Source of the DNA: Tetrahymena elliotti 4EA | Lineage: Eukaryota; Ciliophora; Oligohymenophorea; Hymenostomatida; Tetrahymenidae | DNA length: 64,000 nucleotides | Assembly: GCA_000231825.2 (NCBI GenBank) | Contig: JH720304.1 | Coordinates: 1,257,068-1,321,067, forward strand | Direction of reading: 5' to 3' | Part shown: piece after piece, positions 1 to 11,897 of the stretch | Position numbering within the stretch: the first letter of the stretch is position 1 | Layout: the number at the start of each line of letters is the position of its first letter | Notes under the pieces: model-generated | The model's database searches: none | The model's input: only the letters and a program-made list of their open reading frames with translations | What the model was told of the DNA's origin: nothing | Translations under genes and position numbers: made by a program

Positions 1-1
1 A

Positions 2-1645
2 AAATTTTCACTGAAACTGATTGAAAATACAGCTGATAATGATATAAATAAAAATAGCAATATTAACCAACCAATCACAATCTAGCCAAATGAGAGCCTT
101 AAAATTCTATAAATAATTAACTTTCCAAAAGATTTGAATGAAAATAATTATTGGATGAAAGCTAATTTAGACTTTGTTTTCAGCAACCCTAGCTACCAAC
201 TAAATGTAATGTATATAGTCATCTTGGATAAAAATTATAAGCCTACTAAATTTGATTGGGTACTACTTGTTTTGATTACATTAGCTTGTATAATGATATA
301 TTTTTTTGCAAGATTTGGTTAAATTTATGCATTTAAAACATCGTTTTGTGGCTATAAAATAGAATGGTGGTGGGGAATAGTGTACAGCATTATTTTAACT
401 CTGATTGTGCTGTTAGTAAAATATTAGTATTCATCAAGTGTTTATTTCTTTGATATTATTATTAGTGCTATCTCTGTTTTTTGCTGCTACTTTTTTATGT
501 GTGAAGTTTTAGGTCTTATCTTATTCAGATGCAAACCGTTAAACTCTTCCAGAGCTAAATCATCAGTTTAAATTCTATTCTTTAAGCCATTTGCTTTAAA
601 AATAAGAGGAGTAGATATTTTAGGAGGTATTTTTAGTTTATCCTGTGTTTTTTCATGGTTCTTTATTAAAAAGCCTTGGTTTATGAATGATATTTTGTCT
701 TTAGCAATTATGAGTTGCACAATTAAATTTTGTAAAATAACATCAATGAAAAGTGCAGCAATTTTTATGGGTATTATACTTCTATATGACACAATAACAG
801 CTATTATATTACATTATAGCTAATCTTAAAGTTATGATTCTTTGATATTAGCAAAGGCTAACTATCCATTTGAGCTCTAAATACCCTCATATAAGCATAT
901 TCTAGATAAAAAATGTGCATGGATAGCTATAACTAGTATAGTTTTACCAGGATTTTTCTTGTAGTATTTGCATAGATTTGACAAAAGTAGAAATTCTTAA
1001 GTTTATGCAATCTTAGGGTTTTTTGGATTATTTCTAGGATCAATTCTCTGGGTACTTGCAACTATTGTAAATATTCATACATGGCCATTTGCTTGTTTCA
1101 CCTATCCTTTAATTTATTTGTTTGTTCTTCTATTTGCTCAAAAAAGAGCAGAAGTTTATGATCTTTGGAGCGGTAAATTCCATGATCCAGAACTTTTAAA
1201 TCCATTAATATTTAAAATTATGGAAGATGAAGCAAGGAGAGAGGAATAAGATGATTATTTAGAATAAATAGAGGAGCAAAATGAAGAGGCTGAAGAAGAA
1301 AATGATGATGAAGAAATATAACATCGATAAAAATTAATATAAAATAAAATTAATAATGAATCAACCTTATATCAATCTTCAGTAAAAGATTAATCTGAAA
1401 ATATAGTTTTCTCTAAAATTCTTGATAATCCAACAATTAGAAAAACAAAAATAAACATTGATAACAAACTTTTTTATGGTCTGTAAATAAATGAAATATA
1501 TCACAATGATGAAAGTCCATAAAATAATAGTCAAAATAGTGATAATTCTAATTAAAGTAATGAATAATAATTTAGTGTAAATTAAGTATATTAAAGCAAA
1601 AATTAAAAAGAGGAGAAAGGTCACTCTTTCGAATATGAACATTGA
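2..1645 (+). CDS. Signal-peptide-peptidase-like protein, catalytically degenerate (5' partial)
   Basis: The frame is open from the left edge with TAA/TAG = Gln and ends at TGA 1643-1645, so the N-terminus lies outside the window. Several hydrophobic segments are followed by family landmarks of presenilin/SPP intramembrane aspartyl proteases in the right order. A YD motif in a membrane helix (LLYDTI, Asp codon 788-790) is followed by a block aligning with the second active-site helix (SIVLPGFF then HRFD, family pattern GLGD-IVIPG then LRFD) and a Pro-containing last helix (WPFACF, family PAL). The second catalytic aspartate is a serine (codon 935-937) and GLGD reads AITS; PAL reads PFA. Only the first aspartate remains, so proteolysis is unlikely and a chaperone-like or regulatory membrane role is inferred. 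A Gln/Asn/Glu-rich, probably disordered tail occupies about 1230-1645. Family membership rests on motif order and is fairly secure; loss of activity is inference. Confidence 0.75.
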
Positions 1646-2184
1646 TAATTCCAATTTAAAAAAAAATAAATATTCTCAAAAAAAAAAACAATCAAATGAA
1701 TAATTAAATTTATTGTACTTTTATAAGAAAACAAAACTTTGATGAGTTATACTTTCTCTAATTTTTGATTGATTATTTTATTGTTATTTATATTTGCTTT
1801 TGATATTAATTTTTTCTGATAAGATTTCTGTAAGCTTTAAAAGTTAATTTAGATTTTACTTTCATAATATAGAATAAAAATGTGTATTTTAAGCTGTAAA
1901 GAATATGCTAATTAATAACAAAATACCAAAAAGATTTGTGTTGAAACAAAATTCAAAAAATTAAGGCTTGAAATCAATTAAAAGAAACAATTAATTCTGA
2001 TTAAAACAATGAAAAAGATGCAAAAAGTTTGAATTAAATTCTACATGCTAATAATTTATTGAGAATGTCTATATATATATATTAATTGACCATTTAGATT
2101 TAATTAACAGAATAATGCTATGTTACTAACCTAGACACTTTCTGAAATTATATTAATCTTCTTTATATACTTTTAATCTAAAAA
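1646..2184. other. Intergenic spacer between convergent genes
   Basis: AT-rich DNA between two convergent genes (the SPP-like gene and UFD1). It contains poly-A runs just after 1660 and a short TA repeat near 2070. No coding pattern or structured element was seen. It probably holds both 3' untranslated regions and polyadenylation signals. Confidence 0.5.
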
Positions 2185-3227
2185 TCATTTCTTTTTAGTC
2201 ATAGTAGATATAGATTTTCCTATTACTGTAGATTTACCAAGAAATTCGTTATTTATTATTTTTCTTCTAACACCATTTGGTAATCTATGCTTTCTGGGAT
2301 CATAATCTTCTTTAACTTCTTCTTTCATTTTTAGCTTCTTTTAATCAATAGCTTTCCCATCTATTCTTGTTGCCTTTCCACTAAAAGGATTCTTCTCTTA
2401 TTTAGGCTTATTTTCTTCACTCATGACTACACTTGATTCTTTTTTTGTCATTGTTGGTAAAGGATGCTCTACATAATCCTTTATTTATTTATACATAAAA
2501 ATTATTTAGAATAAACTTATTAATTTAATATAAGTGAATAAAGTATGAGTTTTTGAAAATATATATTTTTAGCAAAAATTATAGTAAAATTTGAAATAAA
2601 TACCAAGGGCTTAGCAAAATCTACTTCGATTTCAGCATCAACAACACAAATAGCATTATAATCATTTATAGGTTTTACTTCTAAAATGTCAATCTAAAAA
2701 TGTTGCTTCATAAATTCTATGTGAATTGTATCGCCTTAATGCAAAACTGTATAGTTTCTTAATTCCTTTTCAAGAATAGCTCTTGGGTCAGGTAAATCTA
2801 TAAAGGCAGTTTCATGTGGCTAAATTTTAACAAATTTTCCTTTTTAAACATCAGTAACAAGAGTTACCTAAATTTGTTGACCATCAAAGCATTATAACAT
2901 CTAAAACATCCAAAATGGAATGTAGCAAGTTCCCTCAGGAGCTATAAATTCTAGAACACCAACATAAGTTTACTTGTTCAAGTAGGTATTTTAAACACAA
3001 AAAATCATAGGATATGGTAAGTTAGATGCTGATAGAGTATTTAAAACAGAAGGTGGTAACAAAATCTTATTTCCCTTTTCTAAATCATGTCTTTCGAGCA
3101 TATAAGAAGGATAAACTTCTAAATGATCTGAATACTAAGGCTTTCTATTAAATTATCCATAGTATTAATTATTGTAATTACCGCGGCCACCACGGCCACC
3201 ACCTAAAAATTAATTAATAAAGTCCAT
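2185..3227 (-). CDS. UFD1: UFD1, ubiquitin fusion degradation protein 1
   Basis: UFD1 works with NPL4 as the adaptor that lets the Cdc48/p97 ATPase bind and extract ubiquitinated proteins, including in ER-associated degradation. Two exons, 3227-2604 and 2478-2185, are joined across a 125-nt GT...AG intron (phase 0), giving 305 residues, close to the usual size. The N-terminal double-psi barrel domain is clear: a block like 'KGNKILLPPSVLNTL', 'YVGVLEFIAPEGTCYIPFWM', 'KIQPHETAFIDLPDPRAILE' and 'LRNYTVLHQGDTIHIEF'. The Gln of the conserved QPH is encoded by TAG. The C-terminal exon carries the typical 'PFSGKATRIDGK' motif for p97/NPL4 contact. The N-terminus is a short Gly/Arg-rich stretch. The frame upstream of the chosen ATG is also open but contains no earlier ATG before the spacer. 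Confidence 0.95.
2479..2603 (-). other. Intron of UFD1
   Basis: A 125-nt intron lies between the codons for the ...AKPL and DYVEH segments. It starts GTATTT and ends AAAG on the minus strand. Removing it joins two exons whose lengths (624 and 294 nt) are both multiples of three and restores the UFD1 family sequence. Confidence 0.9.
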
Positions 3228-4478
3228 TTGTTAGAAGTCTCTTGCTTTAAAATAATCCTGTTTTATGTTTTGATTTCTCTTTTTCGATAGCTATTATACT
3301 TCAAATAATTTAATATTTTTGATGAAAAATTTCTTTTGTTTAAAAATATAGATTGAAGTCTCTTTTTAAAAATAAATAAATTAATAGAAAAGTAATAAAT
3401 CTTATTCAAAATTCATTGATAAATAGAAAAAATATTTAGTATATAAACCAACTAATTAATTAGCTATAGATAAGCACTCTAATTTTCTTTTTCACACTCT
3501 TTTCTCAATGCTTATATTTTATCGGCTTTCTATTCTTAAAAGCAATCATTAGATATTATCGTTTCTGCTTTTTAACTACTTTACTATTACATTTTTTTTT
3601 TTCTGTTATTCTTTAAATTTTTATTTTAATATTTTTTTTATTTAAAAAATGATTTTTTTACTTTAAACCATTTTTTTTCTGATTAACAAATATGTTTTCA
3701 AACCGAAAACAAAAATAAAAGGAATTTAAATAGTGTTTATTAAATAATTTCAAAGAAAATAATTTTTGAGAAAGTAATTGATCAGTAACCACTCATTTCA
3801 ATCATAATAAAAAAATATTTATCTCTTTTTACATAATTACTTTAACTTTTATCAATTTGCTTTTGATTAAAGAAGAAATATTTTATAATTTAATTCCAAA
3901 AAATATGTAAAAATTTTTACAAATGAGAGGAGAGGATGTACTTTCAAATTTCAAATATTCATAATTCTGAGTAATTAACATCCTATCTCTATTATTAAAA
4001 TTTTTGTGGATGTAAAGAATATGCATATTTTTAAATAAATTTTACAGAACTTACTTAGTTCATGTAAATTAAATTAGTGCTTTAAAAAAAATATTTAAGA
4101 AGAGAATAAAACACATGTAAATATAAACTATGAATAATTTATTAAGATTTTTATTTAAAAAACAAAAGATAACCATACAAAAATAAAAACACATTTTAGT
4201 TTTATTTTCATTGTAATTTTCTCCTTTTTTTTATCTATCCTTTTAGCTGTGAACGAACAGTGAAATAATAAATATTTTATTTAAAATAAAGCTTTTAATT
4301 TTAAAGTAATGAGTAAATCCATTCCTAGTATTGATGTGAAGATTAATTTAAAATCATAAGGAATTATTAAAAAAAATTATTTAATTCAAAGCATTAAAAA
4401 AAACACATTTTTATACAGTTAATTAAGACTTATTAAGTATTTAAATTTAAGAAAAGATTTTTAAAGAAACTAGAATTT
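3228..4478. other. AT-rich intergenic region
   Basis: About 1.25 kb between UFD1 and the aldo-keto reductase, both on the minus strand. It should hold the UFD1 promoter and 5' leader and the reductase 3' end. A T-rich run lies at 3588-3603. No exon-like sequence, structured RNA or repeat was seen. Confidence 0.5.
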
Positions 4479-5375
4479 TCAATCATACAAAGGAACTCCT
4501 CTGAAAAATTCAGGGTAAGAATCAAAGTTGACTATTCTTGTGTTGCTGTTTAGATTTTTTAGAGTTTCGAAATCTTCTTTATTAAATACAAATTTTTGGG
4601 CTTCAAAATTCTGTTACAAACGTTCAGGTTTTTCAGTTTTAGGGATAACAACAACTCCTTGCTAGAACATGATAGCAATCAAAACTTATGCTACTGAGGC
4701 CTTATATTTACTTGCTATTGCTTTTAATGTCTCATTGTTAATAACTTCGTTGTATTTGGCCATAGGACTATATCCTACAGGATATATTTTAGATTTCTTC
4801 AAAAATTCTATAAGATTTTTTTATTGGTTAAAAACATGAAGTTCTATTTAATTAACAACGGGCTTTACTTTACAATAAGCTAATAGATCAATAATCATTT
4901 AGCAATTAAAATTAGAAATACCCAAACCCTTAACTAATCCAAGACTATGTATTTCTTCAAATTCAGCCCATATTTAATGAACTGGTTTTTGGTTAACTTG
5001 ATTGTCATCAGTCAGAGGAACATAAGGGAAGTGTATGAGTAGTAAATCAACATAATCTACCTATAAATCCTTTAGTTACTACCTGAAGACATCAATACAT
5101 TTAACCCCTTTAAAAGGAAATTATTTTGTGACTAAAAAAATATCTTCTCTCTTATATTTTCCTTCACTAAAAATAGTCTTTAAAGCTGAGCCAATCATGT
5201 GTTCGTTTTCGTAGTACTTAGCAGTATCTATGTGTCTGTACCCAACATCTAAAGCAGTACGAATTAAATTAGTCATTTCTTCTTCATTCGATGTTTTGTA
5301 TGTACCTAAGCCAAAAACTGGCATCTTTTATCCGTTAGTAAGTAATATTTCTTTTTAGTTGTTAAAAGCACTCAT
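4479..5375 (-). CDS. Aldo-keto reductase
   Basis: An intronless gene of 298 residues, close to the usual aldo-keto reductase length, read from ATG at 5375. These cytosolic NADPH-dependent (beta/alpha)8-barrel enzymes reduce aldehydes and ketones. The catalytic tetrad is intact: Asp50 and Tyr55 in 'HIDTAKYYENE', Lys84 in 'FLVTK' and His115 in 'LLLIHFP'. Further family signatures are 'GLGTYKT' near residue 22, 'GLVKGLGISNFNC' and 'PVVNQIELHVFN', where the invariant Gln of NQIE is encoded by TAA. The C-terminal 'VVVIPKTEKPERLQQN' forms the cofactor phosphate site. The substrate cannot be told from sequence. The start is preferred because the next in-frame ATG (5324) would cut off the first beta strand. 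Confidence 0.95.
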
Positions 5376-6360
5376 TTTATATTTTGTTTTTTTCTGTTTT
5401 TTTTTATTTTATTATCTTTTATTAAATTAATACATGTTAGAATTGATATTTGAATTAATCCTTTTTTTTTTCCAGAACAATTTTTTGATTAATTACTATT
5501 TGAAAAATGAAAAGAATAAAAAAGGAATTTATGTTACAAAGTAAAAAACTTTAAATAATCAGCATCTGACAAAATCTAAATAGAATTCTAAAATTTAATT
5601 ACAAATCTAAATTATATAGAAAATAAAAAATTAGTTAATAAGTTTAGCTGTCTGAGTAAAGTTTATTCTAGAACTAAATTACTCTTGGCTTATCTTTTTG
5701 ATACTCTTAATTTATAATTTAATTCAATACAAAAATATGTAGATTTACTTTGAACATTATCTAAAACTCTAAATATGTTAATTATGTGACTAGTTTAATT
5801 ACAAATAATAGTTAATTTGAATAGAAAATAATTTTGAATAATTTACTTTTTTATTTTACAAAGAATCTACATTCAAATAATATCATCAAAAATTATTTTA
5901 TAAAATAAATCATTTTTAATTTACACCAACCTGATCCTCCATTCCTAACTAGATATAGTTTTAAAAAGATTTTGTGTTCAAAATAAATTAAAATTATGTA
6001 GATATAAAAAATTAATATGGTTTAATTGGTAATTAAGGAATATAGATTAAACATGATTATAGTAAAATTAAAAAATTTTAGTTTTTGTCATGCTTAACAA
6101 AATCTCTTTAATTATATCAATAAATTGTTAAAATAGCCAACTACTAAAAATTATGAGATCAAGAATCAATATTTTAATCCACTAATTAATAAATTTACAA
6201 TTTACTAATAGTTAGAATTAAAACAAATGTACTACTACAATTTTGTTTCTGCCACCCTTTTTTATTTATTGTAAACTAACTTTTATTTAACCCGAATAAT
6301 TTATCAAGACATTTAATAAATAATATCCTTTGAAATCAATATTTATAATTTAACTACTGA
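5376..6360. other. AT-rich intergenic region
   Basis: About 1 kb of low-complexity AT-rich DNA upstream of the reductase. It is expected to hold the reductase promoter. No coding pattern, repeat or structured element was seen. Confidence 0.5.
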
Positions 6361-6762
6361 CTACTTACTTACCTTTATGTATAATTACTGCGCAACAATA
6401 CATTTTTCAAAAATATCTTAATCACACCTAGCTACTCTGTTCATCAAAATGAAAAAGAAGTAAAACTTTACTTATAAATTAATAAATTGTTTAATGAATG
6501 TGATTATTAAATTCCTATGACAATTGATGATAAAATGAGAAATTTAAACAATATGATATTTTTTAATGTTTCTAATCTTAAGCAAGCTCAAAAATTTTAA
6601 GGTAATGGTACGAATAAAGCAATGGTAGAAATAATTAACAAGCGTTTTTAAATAATTTTTATTTTTATATCTGAAAAGATACTTTTAAATTAATAAAATA
6701 AACGCCTTTAATTTATGAGATAATAAAAACTAATAAAATTTCAAACTAATCTTTGTTGATAA
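6361..6762 (+). other. Orphan coding-like ORF, possible exon or gene remnant
   Basis: One reading frame stays open between two TGA codons here, with Gln from TAA/TAG, and its translation is protein-like: segments include 'PSYSVHQNEKEVKLYLQ', 'INKLFNECDYQIPMTIDD' and 'NGTNKAMVEIINKRF'. There is no ATG near the start; the first is internal (6517) and would give a protein of about 80 residues. It may be a 3' exon of an unmodelled gene, a small gene starting at 6517, or a decayed copy. The function was not recognised. Confidence 0.3.
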
Positions 6763-6905
6763 GATAATTATTTAAAAACAAGAAAGTTTTATAATTGATA
6801 GACAAAAAAAAAGTAAGAGACAACTTTTAGTCATCAAGTAGGATCTTACATTAAAAATAGCTAATCTAAGCAAATAAACAAAAGTACTCATCTTCCTAAT
6901 AGAAA

Positions 6906-9900
6906 ATGAATGATAAATTTTATGAACATCCAGTTGACAGAATACGTGAATTAGGATAGCTTTCATCATTTAACACACGAGATCATTATGGAATAATATA
7001 AAAAAACCAAAGCTAAGTTTATGAAGATATTTAGCAAAATAATCAAGCTTACCAAATAGTTTAAGACCATGGGATAGGAAATGTTCCCAAAAGAAAATCA
7101 ATTCAAGAAAAGATAAGAAACTTGTTCTTTTAACAATATAGTTTCTTATATATTTTAGTAGGTTTATTTTGGATAGCTATGATGATTGTATTTTGTGTTG
7201 AAGTCAATGAACCTCACTAATATGATGGGAAATATGAAGCATAGAATAGAGTAAACTAATATAGGAACTCATCTTTTGTTTTTAGTGAAAATGGTAGCTT
7301 TAAAAAGAATATCACAATAAATATGCAAGAATCATAGCTTAAAATAGCAGATGAGAAATTCTTAGGTAATAAATATGATCCTTATAGGGTAGAATATGAA
7401 TGTTTCAGTGATTTTGATGGTGATATTGATAAAAGTATTATCTTTAAAAACTGTTTAATTAATCTTTACATCAATCAAAATCATTATAGGAGAAATGAAA
7501 CTTTTAGATAAGTCTTTATTAATTGTATTGGTTAAGATAAGTGCATACTTTTGTTAGACTCTTAATATTTAATTACTGAAAAACTTATTTTGAATGGCTA
7601 TAATCTATAGGTTCGTGCTAATTAAATAATAACAGGAGTAATTTTTATTCTAATAAAATATTCATTTATTATCTTAATTTCATAATATATTAATTTAATA
7701 ATAAAGGATCTGATATTCAATTCACATTTAGGGTCTTTTTATGTTTAAAATCTATTCACATTACATTCATCATATATCAATACATTCAGAGGAGATATAG
7801 TTGTAGAAACAAGACAGAATATCTTACTTAATACATACACTGTAGATAAATACATATGTGCAACTGCTCCATTAATGATTTCAGTAGATGAATAACTAAA
7901 TTATCATACAATTTCTAGTCTAGACGAAGAATTTGTTAAGCTTAATGAAACAGATTGCCTTAATCGTACTTAATCATAATTCCTATTTTTAAGTTATTAA
8001 TATTTCTTTATTAATAAAAGCAATAAATTAATCAACAAGATCAGAAACTCTAAACTTAAAAAAAGAAATTTAGCATAAGAATTCAAATAAATAGAAAAAA
8101 GGGTAGTAGTATTTCAATTACTTTGAAGACTAAAGACCTTATTAAAGTGTTTAAAATCGTTGTACTGCCTTAAGAAACGTTTTACTTTTGAATAATAATT
8201 CTTAAAATTTTAGTTAAAAGCTTGAATAACCAAGAAATATGACAATAAGCAGCTCTGAAGGAAATGTATTTATCAACATAATAGATATATATGACCTATA
8301 TGCTCCACCAATACCAAATTCATAGTTTCACAAAAATTCTATTAGCATATCAGAGGATTCTCTTTTGTTCTTAAATTCAAAATTGTAAAACAAATAATCA
8401 AAAGATGTTTCTCATTTAATAATTAACTTGTTTTTTGATGATAGAACTGGATTGTTCAGTGAATAAAATAAAATAAGTGTAAGAATTAAATTTATTATTT
8501 ATTTTAATTTTAATCAAATTTTTGTAACAAAATGAAAGACTTCCTACAATTTTGAGTATCTATTTATTCCTCCATACTGGGTTTCTACATTAACTTTCAA
8601 CACCCTAAATTATGAAGTTTTAAACCATGATTTGCTATTTACTCCTTCTAAATGCCCTTATTACTTATCTAAAGAAATTCAGGATAACACCTACAGAAAC
8701 TTTACTTCAGGTAGGTATCCATATTAATAAGGAAATAGTACTATAGGTTGGTTTCATAACAGCTCATACGAATAAACATAATATGAAGAAAGTATCTATT
8801 AATTAGTTTAAAGGTAGTTATATTCATATGGTATTAGTGATATATCTATTCGTTATGAAGACAGGACCTATCACAATAAAGACGCTATCTACACAGGTAA
8901 AAATAATTTATTTTAGATCTCTAAAGTTTTCATAAATTTTTTATAAAATTCCTAAATTTTCAAAAGAAAATAAAAAATTGTTTGTAACAAATAAATCTCA
9001 ATATTTCTTTTATATTTTATTAATAAATTTAAAAGTTAAATAATTGATAATCTTATGTTAATATTAAAAAAATTTTAGCAATGATAACTTTTGGAGTGAC
9101 AATTTTGATTTTGAGTGCAATTGGATCTATTGCTATGCATATCTACTTTTATAGATTAATTGAAAAACATAGACATTAATTGAAAAAGAGTGCATTTGAA
9201 ATGTGGATTTACATGACTATAAATTTGTTTGGATAATACAAAATTTAAGAAGTTGCTCAATAAAACATTAATCAATATGAAAATAATAATTTAATGATAC
9301 AATAGTAGTAATAGACAATTAATGAAGAGTACAGATAAAATCAAAACATACTTGAATAGTAAGTGAACACTTAATATGTTAGCTCTTAATATTACTTCGA
9401 TTAAACATTTTCTTTAATTACTAGAATGCTGTAAAATTCTATATTAATGAATTATAGTGAAATTAATAAAGAGGATTAAAAAAGCGACATTGGTCCTTTA
9501 GTTGTAAATTTAATTTCTCAACCAATAAATGTTTTGTTGAATAATGATATTTCTAGATATATTCCTCTCTCTATTAATTATAGCATTTTATGTATAGATT
9601 TATAAGTTATATAAGAGTTAATCAACTAAATAGCTTTTATTAATGGGTTCTTAATGAGTAATCAATAACTTCCTCCTGAAGAGAAGGTTATTGATTTTAT
9701 CTACAAGATATAACAATTGATAAATTAATTTTAACCCTCATTTCATCAAAAAATATTTACTATATATGCTGAATAAAAATATAATATTGAATATAACTAT
9801 GGATAGCTTAAGCTTGCTCTGTTCAATCAAAGTATTGAGTTCTTGAAGTGCTATTTATAGGGTTACTAAGGAAAATTCATTGGAAGAATTGTTAATTCAG

Positions 9901-11897
9901 AGAAGGGGGATTAATTAATTGTTGATACTCTTAGCTTAGACGCAATGCTTGATTAATTTAGTCAATTCTACATTAAATGCAAATAAAATTGCCCTTAAAT
10001 ATTTGATTAAATTCATAATAATGATCAACAAAAAGTCTCTATTTATTTGGATACTATACATGAAAATATGAAAACACTTAATGTGTATACAAGAATAACA
10101 AAAGAGCTTGAGAAGTTGAAATCTGAGTTTGTGATCAATGGTTTTCTAGTAAACTTTAAAATGATAAATATATTATTTGATAGCATTGCTTATAGTCAAT
10201 ACTCTTCAAACTTTGTTAATATTCTTTATGAATTGTGGTAATATATGTCAATTGTTAACATCAGCTAATAGTATGATACTAGCATACTCTAAAGTTCTGC
10301 CTATTTAAGATCATCTCTCTACTAGTAGTAGTAGCATACCTAAATACAAACCTTGAGACAAAGTCAGAGATATACATCAAATTAATACTACTAATCTAAT
10401 TTACAGCAATCTTAGTTTAATCTTCTTTAAGGGAATTAAATGAATGCTTAAATATATGATTAAGATCCAAGAAGATTTAATCCTAAAATTTTAAGCATTG
10501 TTCAAAAGTATGAATATTATCCTACCTTTGCAAATTGGGTTAATTTCATTTAACGTTAAGTACATACTAAAAAAAGTACAATAGAGTGTTTTTGTGAGCT
10601 TCTCTTTGCAAAAATTCCTAAATTAGATTCAAAGAAAAAAATCAATCCTGCTGAATACTGCGACGATCTAACAATTCATAAATTTAAAGAATATTATGCC
10701 ATATATTGTTATGCATTATATTGCAAAGAAGAAGTTGTAATGGCTGATCAAGAATTGAATGCTATTTTGTAAAAATACATGTACGCTATAGATGGAGAAT
10801 ACATAAGAGCATGTTCTGCTACAGGAAGATATAAAATTTATATTGGATTAATGGAAAATCTATTCTATGTGATCAATATGGCTCCTAAAGTTAGTTATGA
10901 TGCAATACTAGACCAGAAATTTTCAGAAAATGTAATCAAATATAAACACTACCTTATCAAGCATAGTTATAAATTAAACAAAGTAAATGCTTTTACTATT
11001 TTTGAGTAAGTTGTTTAATATTTGTACATATTATTCTTACTAAATTTACCTATCCTCTTATGTGCCCCAATTATATTTGCTCAGTATGCCTATTCAAGTG
11101 CCTATTTCTAATATTAATACTCTTAGAATATTTACTATTCAAACTATGATAGCTTTTTCACCATATTTTGCTCATCAGGCTTGCCTTACACAGTTTTTGC
11201 TATCACTTTTACTTTCATTTTTATTTGTGCCACTGATGTTATGGTGTACTTTATAAAACCTAGACTTGATAAAAATAATTATTACTTAAGCTACTTCAAA
11301 TTAATCTTTTAAGAATATTTACCTGATTTCAGCAACAACAACAAAAATCTTCAATACAATTCACCTTTTGTAACAGAAGATAAGAGATTCTCTAGCTCTG
11401 GTTTAAACATGAGCTAGAATAATCTTTTCAATAACATGTTTAGAAACTAAAATTAAGATTACCTACCCAGTGATGAAATAGATAAGAATAAAATACCACA
11501 AGATCCATATTCAAACAGAACTTTTGGATTTTACTTTAAATTGTGCTATCAAATCTCTTTTTAGGTTTTATTATGGTCTCTAATAGCATTCAATACCTTT
11601 TTTTTCTTTTTAACCCTATTTATTCTGACAATCTCCTCATTTATTTATCTCGAACAAGGATTATTATTTGCAATATTCTTGATCACATTAGTCGGAGTTC
11701 TCTTCTTAAGATAGAGGTAATTAATAAATCAAAGAAGAATATTTCAAAATTTTGAGTTCATTAACTTTCTAGCTTTAAAAATTGATTAATTTTTTTCAAA
11801 AACAACACTAAATTTGCTAATAAAATTTAATTCTGACTATTCAAAAATTGGTAATCTAATTTTTCTTAAAAAATAACAAATATCTTTCCATTTTTGA
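6906..11897 (+). CDS. Large multi-exon membrane protein of unknown family
   Basis: The model starts at ATG 6906 with a polar N-terminus of about 75 residues, then a strong membrane segment ('YILVGLFWIAMMIVFCVEV', about 7148-7204). A long predicted extracytoplasmic region with beta-rich, Asn- and Tyr-rich sequence follows. A second membrane segment ('VTILILSAIGSIAMHIYFY', about 9100-9155) leads into a long helical, Gln-rich cytoplasmic region (about 9160-10990). Hydrophobic segments return near 11030-11250 and 11550-11720, before TGA 11895-11897. Introns fit at 7638-7706 and 7993-8020, with others near 8480-8530, 8900-9080 and 11000-11200. No enzyme motif was recognised. The architecture suggests a ciliate surface receptor or sensor, but that is inference. 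Exon borders in the 3' third are approximate, and the frame upstream of 6906 is also open. Confidence 0.6.
7638..7706 (+). other. Intron of 69 nt in the large membrane protein gene
   Basis: The sequence starts GTAATTTT and ends ATAAAG. Removing it in phase 0 joins the extracytoplasmic reading frame ending '...NQIITG' to 'DLIFNSHLGSFYVQN', with continued protein-like sequence on both sides. Confidence 0.7.
7993..8020 (+). other. Possible 28-nt mini-intron
   Basis: The sequence GTTATTAATATT...AATAAAAG is 28 nt long. Removing it shifts the frame from one that hits TGA soon after to one that stays open and protein-like for several hundred bases ('GQQYFNYFEDQRPYQSV' and beyond). The alternative is a different, longer intron nearby. 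Confidence 0.5.

Noticed and set aside
1379..1654. Minus-strand frame of 91 codons
   Set aside because: It lies opposite the Gln/Asn-rich tail of the SPP-like gene; its Ile/Leu/Phe-rich composition is the antisense shadow of that tail.
7993..8020. Organism being Paramecium, because of a very short intron
   Set aside because: Other introns here (69, 125, 410 nt) are far longer than Paramecium's, and the spacers are long; Tetrahymena-like is the better fit.
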